A stretch of DNA of 64,000 nt from JAKACA01 sp049510975 (GTDB taxonomy: Bacteria > Actinomycetota > Acidimicrobiia > Acidimicrobiales > Bog-793): positions 1-64,000 of the forward strand of contig JBEKYM010000001.1 in the NCBI GenBank assembly GCA_049510975.1, given 5' to 3'. Below are positions 25,189 to 32,613 of the stretch, in pieces. The notes beneath the pieces are model-generated. The model worked only from the letters and a program-made list of their open reading frames with translations, did not search any database and had not been told where the DNA came from. How positions within the stretch are numbered: position 1 is the stretch's first letter; every line of letters begins with the position of its first letter. Position numbers and translations under genes: made by a program.

Positions 25189-26702
25189 CGCACGCTCCCA
25201 TCTGCTGCGTGATCGGCCGGGGCGCCGATCGCTTCGTAGTTCCTCAACAGCTCGATCAGCGTGCGGACACCGAAGCCGGTTCCGCCCTTGCGCTGGTCGT
25301 AGGAGTCCTCGTCGGTGAACGACGGTCCGGCGATGTCGATGTGCGCCCAGGGCCGATCGCCGACGAATTCCTCGAGGATGAGACCGGCAAGCAACGCCCC
25401 GGGACCGCCCGGGCGGCCAATGTTCTTCATGTCGGCGATGGTCGACTCGTGCATTCGCTTGTAGGCCTGCGGCAGCGGGAGGTGCCAGACGGGCTCGCCG
25501 GCTCGCTCGGCCGCCTGCTCGACGGCGGCCATGACCCGCGAGTCGTTCCCCATGACGCCGGCGACGTCCGGCCCGAGCGCGACGACGCAGGCGCCGGTCA
25601 ATGTGGCGACGTCGATGATGGAATCGGGCTCCTCCTCTACCGCCAGCGCCAGCCCATCGGCCAAGACGAGCCGTCCCTCCGCGTCGGTGTTGAGCACCTC
25701 GATGGTCTTGCCGTTGCGCGTCGTGAGGACGTCGCCCGGTTTGGTGGCCGTGCCGCTCGGCATGTTCTCGGTGCACGGAGCGATCCCGATCACGCGCACG
25801 TTCACCCCCGCCGCCTTGCAGGCGCCGAGCGTGGCGATGACGGCGGCGGCGCCGCTCATGTCGTCCTTCATCGTCATCATGCCTTCGCCGCTCTTGAGCG
25901 AGAGCCCGCCGGAGTCGAAGGTGATCCCCTTGCCGACGAGGACGACGGTAGGCACCGCCGCCGTCGAGGCTCCCGCCGGCTCGTAGGTGAGCTTGATGAG
26001 GCGAGGGGGCTCGCTCGACCCACTGGCGACACCCCAGAGGCCGCCGAGGTGCTCGGCGCGGATCTGTTTCTCGTCGAGGACGCTGAGGACGAGGCCGGCG
26101 CTCTCGGCGATCTCGCCGGCGATCTCGGCGAGCCGCGACGGCGTCATATCCGCTGCCGGCGTGTTGATGAGGTCGCGGGCGAGGGCCACCGCCTCGGCGA
26201 CGGCGACGCCGCGCTCCAGCCCAGCCGTGGCGGCCTCCACATCGCCCTCCTCCACGACAACGGTGACAGCGCTCAGCTGCGGCGCCGGCTCGGCGCTGCG
26301 GTACCTCGAGAAACGGTACGTCGCGCCCCCGATCCCCTCCGCAACTGCCTGGACTGCGGCGCCGGCGCTCACCTCGCCGCCGGCGGCCGTGCCGAGCTGC
26401 AAGCAGGCAGACTGGCAACGCGAGACGGCTCGGGCGAACGTGGCAGCCGCCTGCCGCAAGCTCTTCGGAGCAAGGGCCGACCGCTCCCCCGCCCCGACGA
26501 GCACGCGCAGGCCGTCGCCGTCGCGCTCGACCAACGACTCCCCCGCCTTGCCGGCGAACCCGCGGAGCTCGCAGGCGCCACGGTCGATCTCGAGCCCGCT
26601 CGAGGACGGCACCAGTCCCTCGAAGACGAGGTGACCGGAGGCGCTGACGCCTTGCGGCGCGGCCGAAGCGACGGAGAGTTCCACGTTCATGCGCGCCATC
26701 AT
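25185..26702 (-). CDS. pepA: leucyl aminopeptidase (M17 family)
   Basis: 505 residues from ATG 26702, which overlaps the stop of the upstream adenosyltransferase gene; ATG 26699 and 26690 are alternatives. The dizinc active site is complete: VGKGITFDSGGLSLKSG, MKDDMSGAA and the family signature NTDAEGRLVLAD, and the catalytic region TLTGACVVALG. Removes N-terminal residues from peptides in the cytosol, usually as a hexamer. The N-terminal domain (1-165) is variable as in other M17 enzymes. Confidence 0.95.
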   Translation of the reverse strand: MMARMNVELSVASAAPQGVSASGHLVFEGLVPSSSGLEIDRGACELRGFAGKAGESLVERDGDGLRVLVGAGERSALAPKSLRQAAATFARAVSRCQSACLQLGTAAGGEVSAGAAVQAVAEGIGGATYRFSRYRSAEPAPQLSAVTVVVEEGDVEAATAGLERGVAVAEAVALARDLINTPAADMTPSRLAEIAGEIAESAGLVLSVLDEKQIRAEHLGGLWGVASGSSEPPRLIKLTYEPAGASTAAVPTVVLVGKGITFDSGGLSLKSGEGMMTMKDDMSGAAAVIATLGACKAAGVNVRVIGIAPCTENMPSGTATKPGDVLTTRNGKTIEVLNTDAEGRLVLADGLALAVEEEPDSIIDVATLTGACVVALGPDVAGVMGNDSRVMAAVEQAAERAGEPVWHLPLPQAYKRMHESTIADMKNIGRPGGPGALLAGLILEEFVGDRPWAHIDIAGPSFTDEDSYDQRKGGTGFGVRTLIELLRNYEAIGAPADHAADGSVR

Positions 26703-27334
26703 TGCCCGCCGAGAGGCGTGCTGTCGTTCGAGGAGAGGCGGGGCGAACGTCGGGTGCGCGTCGCCGGCGTGCTGCGCGCGGCGAGATGCTCCCGTTCGAC
26801 GGCCCGCGCCAGCAGCCAGCACAGGTCCGAGAGCCGGTTCAGGTAGGGGACCACGAAGGACGCCTTCGGGAGCTCGGCGGCCACGGCGAGGCGCTCGGCT
26901 CGCCGCACGACGGTGCGGGCAATGTCGAGAGCGGCACCGGCTAGGTTCTCGCCCGGCACGACGAACTCCTTCGGGACGACTTGCTGGGCTTCGAGGGCGT
27001 GCACGCGGCCCGTGAGGACCTCGACCATGTCGGTGGTCACGAGCGACGACCCGGCGACGAGCTTCGACCGGTTCGTGTCGGAGGTGGCCACTTCGGCCAT
27101 GAGGACCCAGAGGTCGCGCTCGATCGAGACGAGCATCCCGTCGAGGGCGTCACCGCTCAAGTTGCCGGGACCGCTCACACCTGTGGAGAGGACGACGGCA
27201 CGGGCGTAGCCGAGCGCCGCCTGGGCTTCGTCCACGGCTCCGTTGCACTCGATCCGGACCGAGTCCTTGCGAACTCTCCCTCCGTAGAGGAGGCCGGTGG
27301 TGCCAGTGTCGCCGCGTTTCGTCGAGATGCTCAC
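26699..27334 (-). CDS. cob(I)alamin adenosyltransferase, PduO type
   Basis: 211 residues from GTG 27334. Transfers the adenosyl group of ATP to cob(I)alamin to make coenzyme B12. PduO hallmarks are TKRGDTGTTGLLYGGRV near the N-terminus (ATP binding), VPGEN and RTVVRRAERLAV (Arg/Glu active-site residues), and PYLNRLSDLCWLLAR. The last about 30 residues are a Thr/Arg/Ser-rich tail. It leads the operon with pepA and ppgK. Confidence 0.93.
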   Translation of the reverse strand: MSISTKRGDTGTTGLLYGGRVRKDSVRIECNGAVDEAQAALGYARAVVLSTGVSGPGNLSGDALDGMLVSIERDLWVLMAEVATSDTNRSKLVAGSSLVTTDMVEVLTGRVHALEAQQVVPKEFVVPGENLAGAALDIARTVVRRAERLAVAAELPKASFVVPYLNRLSDLCWLLARAVEREHLAARSTPATRTRRSPRLSSNDSTPLGGQ

Positions 27335-27416
27335 AGGCCCGCAATCTACGGTGCGCGCCCGTCGCCTGGCGCCACTCGAGTCACGACCGGGTCGGCTCGA
27401 AGGCTCGCCTCCTAGG

Positions 27417-27992
27417 ATGACCTCGATGATCCCCGACCTGAGCAAGCACGTCCGCGCCCGACGAGGGGACCTGTGGTCTGCGACGCCCTTCAAGATTGCA
27501 GCCATCGCACTCGTGGCGCTGGCTTTCGCCGCCTGCAGCAGCAGTTCGAGCACACCGACGACGACGAGCACCTCGACGCCGCCGGCGACGCTGCCGCCAG
27601 CTTCGGTCTCGAAAGCCGATATCGAGCACGCCTACTCGACGCTGTTCGACCTCGCCGACCCCGCCGTGCCGCCCAAGCTGCTCGTCGTGCAAGACGGAAG
27701 CTCGCTCAAGGCTGCCTTCACGGCCGCCATCCACTCCGCCCTCGCCAAGGAAGCCGCCGGCGCCAAGGTGCTCTCCGTCACGGTCCACCAGGGCTCCGAC
27801 TGCTCGGCGAAAGTCTTGCCAAGTCCGTGCGCAACCGTCATCTACGACATCCTCGGTCCCAACAAGCAGCCGGTTCTCACCGGCTCGGCAGGCAGCGCCG
27901 TCTACGTGAGCGGGACGTGGCTCGTCGCCAAGAGCACCATCTGCACGCTCTTGACGCTCGACAACGGCGGTTCCACGCCCTCGGGCTGCTAA
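27417..27992 (+). CDS. predicted lipoprotein, unknown function
   Basis: 191 residues from ATG 27417 (or ATG 27426). Basic N-terminus, hydrophobic segment IAAIALVALAFAAC and a Cys followed by a Ser/Thr run, consistent with a lipoprotein signal although the -3 Phe is unusual for a lipobox. The mature part has the outline of a small low-redundancy domain: ADIEHAYSTLFDLADP, ILGPNKQPVLTG, GTWLVAKSTICTLLTL. Several mature cysteines could form disulfides. Convergent with the histidine kinase gene; the stops overlap (27989-27992). Confidence 0.75.
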   Translation: MTSMIPDLSKHVRARRGDLWSATPFKIAAIALVALAFAACSSSSSTPTTTSTSTPPATLPPASVSKADIEHAYSTLFDLADPAVPPKLLVVQDGSSLKAAFTAAIHSALAKEAAGAKVLSVTVHQGSDCSAKVLPSPCATVIYDILGPNKQPVLTGSAGSAVYVSGTWLVAKSTICTLLTLDNGGSTPSGC

Positions 27993-29479
27993 GGACCGCT
28001 CCAGCGTCGCAGTTCGACCACCATCCGGGTCCCCCCGCCCGTGCCCGTGGGAGATTCGGCCCTCACACGACCGCCCATCGCCCGAAGGAGCTCGGCCACG
28101 ATGGCAAGGCCGAGACCGAGGCCCCGCCGTGCCGCCACGCCACGATCCGCCTGATAGAAGCGGTCAAAGACGCGTTCCAGATCCGCCGGGGCGATGCCCG
28201 GACCGTCGTCCTCCACGACGATGAGGACGGCGCCTTCGCCCGCAGCCATGATCGATCCCCCTGACCCAGCCTGCCCCGCCGGCGCCAACCCCGCCGGCCC
28301 GCCAGGCCCCACGACGGGCGCGAGCCCTCCTGCGGCCGCCGGCAGAGCGACCACCCGCACCGCCACCGAGCTCGAGGCGAACGCCAGGCTGTTCTCGACC
28401 AGGTTGGCCACGACCTGTGCGAGACGATCCGGGTCGGCCGCCACCAGCACGCCCGGGTCGGGCACCGACACGCTGAGTGCGATCCCGCCGCTCGACGCCC
28501 TCGGCCGAAACGCCTCCACGCCGGTCCCCACGACGGCTGCGACGTCAGTCGGACCGATGTGGAGCGAGAGGCGGTCAGCGCCGAGCCGGGCGAGGTCGAG
28601 GAGATCGGCCACGAGGCGCTCGAGGCGCTGAGACTCGCCGACGATCACGCCGGCGGCACCGACGACGTCGGGAGCTACGCCTTCGGCGATCGCCTCGGCG
28701 TACCCGCGGATCGACGTGAGCGGCGTCCGCAGGTCGTGCGACACCGACAGCAGCAGCTGCCGCTCGCGGTCACGGCCACCCTCGAGGCGCTCGGCCATGG
28801 AGTTGATCGACTGACCGAGCGAAACCAGCTCGGGATAGTCGCTGGGTTCGGTGACGACACGGGCGCTCAGCTCTCCGCTGGCGATGCGCTTGGTGACTTC
28901 GCTCGCCTGCACGAGGGGGCGCGTGAGGCGCCGCGCCAGCCACGCCGCCACGGCGGCGGCAACCGCAAGAGTGATGCCGGAGATGAGGAGGAAGTACAGC
29001 CAGCTCGGCCCGAGAGCCCCGACCTGGCGGGTCAAGAGGACGGCGAAATGGCTCCCGGGAGGGAAATGGGCGCCCGTCGCCGGGTTGACGTCGGCGGGCA
29101 CCGCTGCGTACGCGGTCCCTCCGACCCAGCCGCTCACGTCGTCGCCGGCGCTCAGTCGAGCAGGCATGAGCGAGGCCGAGGTCAGACCGGCCGGAAGCAC
29201 GGCCGAGGTCAGACCACGACCGGTGACGGTCATCACAGCTCCGGCAGGCGTGATGGTGATGATGCGGCCGCCTTCCGGCGCCAGCACGTCGCTCACGACG
29301 GCGAGGACTCGCGGCCCCACCCTCGAGGCGGCCGTCGTGAACGTCGACGCCTCCCGCAGCAGCTGCCGCTCGGCGTCGTTGCGGGCTGCCTGGCGGGTGA
29401 TGATCAGCGAGCCGGCGCCGGCCGCGAGCAGCGTGCCGGCGATGAGCAGCACGAGGACAACCGTCAGGCGCCGCCGCAT
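27989..29479 (-). CDS. sensor histidine kinase
   Basis: 496 residues. Two transmembrane helices (about 8-28 and 161-183) frame an outside sensor domain of about 130 residues, followed by HAMP (ARRLTRPLVQASEVTKRIASG), HisKA with phosphoaccepting H248 in SVSHDLRTPL, and HATPase_c with N-box VANLVENSLAF, G1 VEDDGPGIAP, and G2 GLGLGLAIV. An Ala/Gly/Pro insertion interrupts the ATP domain between the N and G1 boxes. Pairs with the response regulator encoded 27 bp upstream. Confidence 0.95.
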   Translation of the reverse strand: MRRRLTVVLVLLIAGTLLAAGAGSLIITRQAARNDAERQLLREASTFTTAASRVGPRVLAVVSDVLAPEGGRIITITPAGAVMTVTGRGLTSAVLPAGLTSASLMPARLSAGDDVSGWVGGTAYAAVPADVNPATGAHFPPGSHFAVLLTRQVGALGPSWLYFLLISGITLAVAAAVAAWLARRLTRPLVQASEVTKRIASGELSARVVTEPSDYPELVSLGQSINSMAERLEGGRDRERQLLLSVSHDLRTPLTSIRGYAEAIAEGVAPDVVGAAGVIVGESQRLERLVADLLDLARLGADRLSLHIGPTDVAAVVGTGVEAFRPRASSGGIALSVSVPDPGVLVAADPDRLAQVVANLVENSLAFASSSVAVRVVALPAAAGGLAPVVGPGGPAGLAPAGQAGSGGSIMAAGEGAVLIVVEDDGPGIAPADLERVFDRFYQADRGVAARRGLGLGLAIVAELLRAMGGRVRAESPTGTGGGTRMVVELRRWSGP

Positions 29480-29506
29480 CGGGCCTCCCGAACCGCGTCG
29501 GGCCCC

Positions 29507-30184
29507 TCAGCCCAGGCGATAGCCGACTCCCCGGATCGTCGTGAGGGGGAGGTCGTCGCCGAGCTTGCGCCGAAGCTGGGCGACGTGCACGTCGACGGTT
29601 CGGGCATCGCCGAACCAACCCGGCCCCCACACGCCGTCGAGCAACTGCTGGCGGCTCAAGACGAAACCCTTGTGATCTGCCATCCACGAGATCAGATCGA
29701 ACTCCCGCGTCGTGAGGGTCACGAGGGCGCCGTCCGCCCTGACCTCCCGGCGGGACGGATCGATCGTGATGGGCCCGATGGTCACGAGGGCATCGCTGAC
29801 GGTCGCCCGCTCCGTGCGCCGCAGGACGGCCCGGACGCGGGCGACGAGCTCACGAGGCGAGAAGGGTTTCGTGAGGTAGTCATCCGCACCGAGCTCGAGG
29901 CCGAGCACCCGGTCGATCTCGTCGTCGCGAGCGGTGAGAAAGACGACGGGCCAGCTGCCTTCGGCCCGGAGCACCCGGCACACCTCGAAGCCGTCTCGCT
30001 CACCGGGCAGCCCGACGTCAAGGATCACCATGCGGGGGTGCTCGCGGCGCACGAGCTCGAGCCCGCTCTCGCCGTCGCGTGCGATGAGGACGCGGAAGCC
30101 GTCACGCCGCAGGTAGAGGTCCACCAGTTCGGCGATGTTGCTGTCGTCCTCGATGACCACGACGGTGGCCGGATCGGGCGTCAC
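29507..30184 (-). CDS. OmpR-family response regulator
   Basis: 225 residues. Receiver domain with phosphoacceptor D56 in MVILDVGLPG, acidic pair E12/D13, Thr-Ala switch at FLTAR and K106 in YLTKPF. C-terminal winged helix includes TLTTREFDLISWMADHKG, LLDGVWG, RTVDVHVAQLRRKLGDD and IRGVGYRLG. The start is GTG 30184, with GAGG eight bases upstream. Likely regulates the upstream exported protein gene and its own operon. Confidence 0.96.
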   Translation of the reverse strand: MTPDPATVVVIEDDSNIAELVDLYLRRDGFRVLIARDGESGLELVRREHPRMVILDVGLPGERDGFEVCRVLRAEGSWPVVFLTARDDEIDRVLGLELGADDYLTKPFSPRELVARVRAVLRRTERATVSDALVTIGPITIDPSRREVRADGALVTLTTREFDLISWMADHKGFVLSRQQLLDGVWGPGWFGDARTVDVHVAQLRRKLGDDLPLTTIRGVGYRLG

Positions 30185-30203
30185 CGGTCCAGCCTCGCGC
30201 CGG

Positions 30204-30246
30204 CAGCCCCGCCGGTGGAGGAACTCGTCCTCCGGAGGCGGGGCTG
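30204..30246. terminator. long GC-rich hairpin between exported-protein and response-regulator genes
   Basis: CAGCCCCGCC (30204-30213) pairs with GGCGGGGCTG (30237-30246), and inside it GGAGGA (30217-30222) pairs with TCCTCC (30228-30233) around the loop ACTCG. It lies downstream of the exported protein gene and 20 bp before the response regulator start. There is no T-run, so it may attenuate rather than stop transcription. Confidence 0.5.
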
Positions 30247-30292
30247 TCGGTCACCGGCTCCCATCATGGGAGCGGCTGGCTGAGCAGCAAGC

Positions 30293-30772
30293 TCAACTCT
30301 TGGCGTTGCTGGCGCTGGTCGGCGCACGGGCGGCCACGTAGAGGGCGTAGCCGGCGTGCTGCACGAGGACGACACCGTCACCGGGGGCGAGCTGTGACTC
30401 GCTGAGACCGATGAACTTCGTCTTCGCCGTGATGGTGGCACTGACGCTCGGACCGTCCGGGCGCTTGATGGTGATCGTCGAGGACGAAGCGGTCGTGAGC
30501 TTGCCCCGGTCGATGTCGATGGTGACGTAGCCCTTCTTCGTGTCGACGACGAGCTGGGCGTGAACGGTGTGGCGCGCCACCCAGACGATGTCGGCCCGAA
30601 GCGTGCCTCGGTGGGCGCTCGAGGCAGAGGCGCTCGTGCTCGTCGTGGCACTCGCCGGCGCCGATGTCGACGGCGTGGAGGCGTAGGCGACGCCCCCGGC
30701 GGCAAGTGCGACGACGACGGCGCCGGCCGTCACCGGAAGCAACTTCGTTCTCAGCAGGTCCTTGATCCTCAT
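30293..30772 (-). CDS. exported protein, DUF5666-like
   Basis: 159 residues from ATG 30772, with GGAGGAG eight bases upstream. Signal peptide: TKLLPVTAGAVVVALAAGGVAYAS, then a Ser/Thr/Ala linker and a small beta-rich domain: VHAQLVVDTKKGYVTIDID, STITIKRPDGPSVSATITAKTKF, GVVLVQHAGYALYV. The repeated TVT/TITx pattern resembles DUF5666 domains. It lies before the response regulator and kinase, suggesting an extracytoplasmic partner or target of that system; inference. Confidence 0.72.
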   Translation of the reverse strand: MRIKDLLRTKLLPVTAGAVVVALAAGGVAYASTPSTSAPASATTSTSASASSAHRGTLRADIVWVARHTVHAQLVVDTKKGYVTIDIDRGKLTTASSSTITIKRPDGPSVSATITAKTKFIGLSESQLAPGDGVVLVQHAGYALYVAARAPTSASNAKS

Positions 30773-30853
30773 GGTTCGCTCCTCCTCCCGGAGCTCATCC
30801 GGGGGTTGTTGGTAGGTCAACACTCAGTAGACGCCACCACGGTCAGGGCACCG

Positions 30854-30890
30854 TGAGCGGATTGTTAGGGCTGTGTGAGCTCATCTGAGC
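30854..30890. promoter_or_regulatory. TGAGC direct repeats upstream of exported protein gene
   Basis: TGAGC occurs at 30854-30858, 30876-30880 and 30886-30890, 22 and 10 bp apart. Spacing near multiples of 10-11 bp suits tandem binding by an OmpR-family regulator. The sites lie about 80-120 bp upstream of ATG 30772. The third and second copies also form GCTCATCTGAGC, a partial palindrome. Confidence 0.35.
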
Positions 30891-30925
30891 ATCGCCCGTG
30901 CGCCTCGACGGCGCGCCCCGGCGCC

Positions 30926-31855
30926 TCACGGGACGACGGGCAGCAGCTCCGCCGCCAGATCGGGCGGCAGCTCGTCGGCGGCGACATCGTGGGTCACCCG
31001 TCCTTTGCGGAGCACGATCACCTGGCTGGCCAGCGCGAGGGCACGTGGCACCTGCTGCTCGACGACGAGCAACGTCGTGCCGGCCTCGTTGATGTCGCGC
31101 AGGGCGGCGAACACCTCGTCGACCGCTCTCGGAGCCAGACCGAGGGAGAGCTCGTCGACGACGAGAATCTTCGGAGGCACGGCGAGCACGCGCGCGAGAG
31201 CGAGGATGCGCTGCTCACCGCCCGAGAGCGTGCCGGCGAGCTGCCGGCGGCGGCCCTGCAAAGCAGGAAAGCGCTCGTAGCTGCGTTCGAGGGCGGCAGC
31301 CACCTGGCGCCGCGGCATCTGGCGGCAGAACGTGAGGCGGAGGTTGTCCTCCACGTCGAGCGTGGCGAACACCGGCCTGCCCTCCGGTGCGAAAGCGAGG
31401 CCCTTGTGGACGATGCGCGCGATCGAATACCCGGTGACGTCCTCGCCGCCGAGGAACACCGACCCGGAGCTGACCGGCACGAGGCCGGCCACGACCCGGG
31501 CGATCGTCGACTTGCCGGCGCCGTTCGGGCCGAGCATGGCGACGACCGACCCGGGAGCGATCGAGAACGAGACGTCGAACAGCGCCCGAAAGCGCCCGTA
31601 GCCGGCGCTCACGTGCCGCAGCTCGAGCGCCGGGATGGCCGCGACCGGCGGGATTGGCGGAACCGGCGGGATTGGCGGGATTGGCGGGACCGCCGGGACG
31701 ATCGGGACCGGCGCTGCTGGCTGGTCTGGCGGGACTGCCGGGACCGGCGGAACCGGCGGGATTGGCGCGACCGCCGGGACGATCGGGTCTGGTGGGACCG
31801 CCGGGACCGGCGGTTGGTCCCGGGCGCCGGGCGGGTCGGGGACGTTCGGGTTCAC
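30926..31855 (-). CDS. livF: branched-chain amino acid ABC transporter ATP-binding protein LivF-like
   Basis: 309 residues. GTG 31855 overlaps the LivG stop as GTGA. Residues 1-75 are almost only Pro, Val, Ile and Ala (IPPVPP-type repeats) before the ATPase begins at ALELRHVSAGYG. Then Walker A GPNGAGKST, signature LSGGEQRI, Walker B ILVVDELSLGLAP (Asp-Glu, with Glu replacing no residue) and H-loop EQQV. LivF subunits usually start near the ATPase, so a later start or an unusual tail is possible. Drives uptake of hydrophobic amino acids or related compounds. Confidence 0.9.
   Translation of the reverse strand: MNPNVPDPPGARDQPPVPAVPPDPIVPAVAPIPPVPPVPAVPPDQPAAPVPIVPAVPPIPPIPPVPPIPPVAAIPALELRHVSAGYGRFRALFDVSFSIAPGSVVAMLGPNGAGKSTIARVVAGLVPVSSGSVFLGGEDVTGYSIARIVHKGLAFAPEGRPVFATLDVEDNLRLTFCRQMPRRQVAAALERSYERFPALQGRRRQLAGTLSGGEQRILALARVLAVPPKILVVDELSLGLAPRAVDEVFAALRDINEAGTTLLVVEQQVPRALALASQVIVLRKGRVTHDVAADELPPDLAAELLPVVP
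31640..31822. repeat. 9/18-bp degenerate tandem repeats encoding PVPPI-rich tail
   Basis: Repeats based on GGCGGGATT and GGCGGGACC run through the first 70 codons of the LivF gene. The reverse strand encodes Pro-Pro-Ile/Val units. Another open frame on the plus strand here reads GGTGGIGG and is a shadow. Confidence 0.8.
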
Positions 31856-32613
31856 GAGCTGTCTCCGAGGTAGGCCTTGCGCACGCCCGCATCGGACAGC
31901 ACTTCGCTCAAGGTGCCCGCAGCGATGAGCCGGCCGAAGTCGATCACGTAGGCACGTTCGGCCACGGCGCGCACGAGGTCGAGGTCGTGCTCGACGATGA
32001 GAACGGCGGTGCGGCGCTGCTGGCGCACGCTGTTCACGACGGCGGCGAGACCAGCGCTCTCTCGCGAGTCCAGGCCCGACGAGGGCTCGTCGAGCAGCAG
32101 CAACTTGGGTTCGGTGATGAGCGCTCGGCCGAGCTCCACCAGCCGGCCCTGGCCGAGGCTGAGCGACTCGATGGCCGAATCCGCGAAGGGCTCGAGACCG
32201 AGCTCGGCGATCATGGCGTCGACGCGGGCGACCTCGTCGCTGCGAGGAGCCGCCCGCCAAAGGAGGTCCTTCCAGAGCCTCCCGTCGCCCCGGTGCTCCC
32301 GTTCGGCCACGAGCAGGTGGTCTCGAGCCGTCATGCCGGCGAACAGCTCGATGCGCTGGAACGTCCGCCCGATGCCGAGGCGGGCGCGGCGGTAGATGGG
32401 CAGGCCGTCGATGCGGGCGCCGCCGAAGCGGACCTCGCCGCCATCGGCCCGTTGCACGCCCGTGATGCAGTCGAACAGGGTGGTCTTGCCGGCGCCGTTC
32501 GGACCGATCAACCCGACCGCCTCCCCCTCCGACACCTCGAGGGAGATGTCGGTGAGGGCTCGGATGCCGCCGAAGCGCTTGGAGATGTGGCGCACCTCCA
32601 GCAGGGCGCTCAT
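31852..32613 (-). CDS. livG: branched-chain amino acid ABC transporter ATP-binding protein LivG-like
   Basis: 253 residues, the usual LivG length. Walker A GPNGAGKTT, signature LSLGQGRLV (a LivG-type variant of LSGGQ), Walker B LLLLDEPSSGLD, H-loop EHDLDLV and the C-terminal DFGRLIAAGTLSEVL. It overlaps the permease gene ahead (32610-32613) and livF behind, so the three genes are one transcript. Confidence 0.95.
   Translation of the reverse strand: MSALLEVRHISKRFGGIRALTDISLEVSEGEAVGLIGPNGAGKTTLFDCITGVQRADGGEVRFGGARIDGLPIYRRARLGIGRTFQRIELFAGMTARDHLLVAEREHRGDGRLWKDLLWRAAPRSDEVARVDAMIAELGLEPFADSAIESLSLGQGRLVELGRALITEPKLLLLDEPSSGLDSRESAGLAAVVNSVRQQRRTAVLIVEHDLDLVRAVAERAYVIDFGRLIAAGTLSEVLSDAGVRKAYLGDSS

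Noticed and set aside
24091..26418. 775-codon frame spanning the glucokinase and aminopeptidase genes
   Set aside because: The upper part is the wrong frame of pepA; the kinase start is 25188 with a proper ribosome-binding site.
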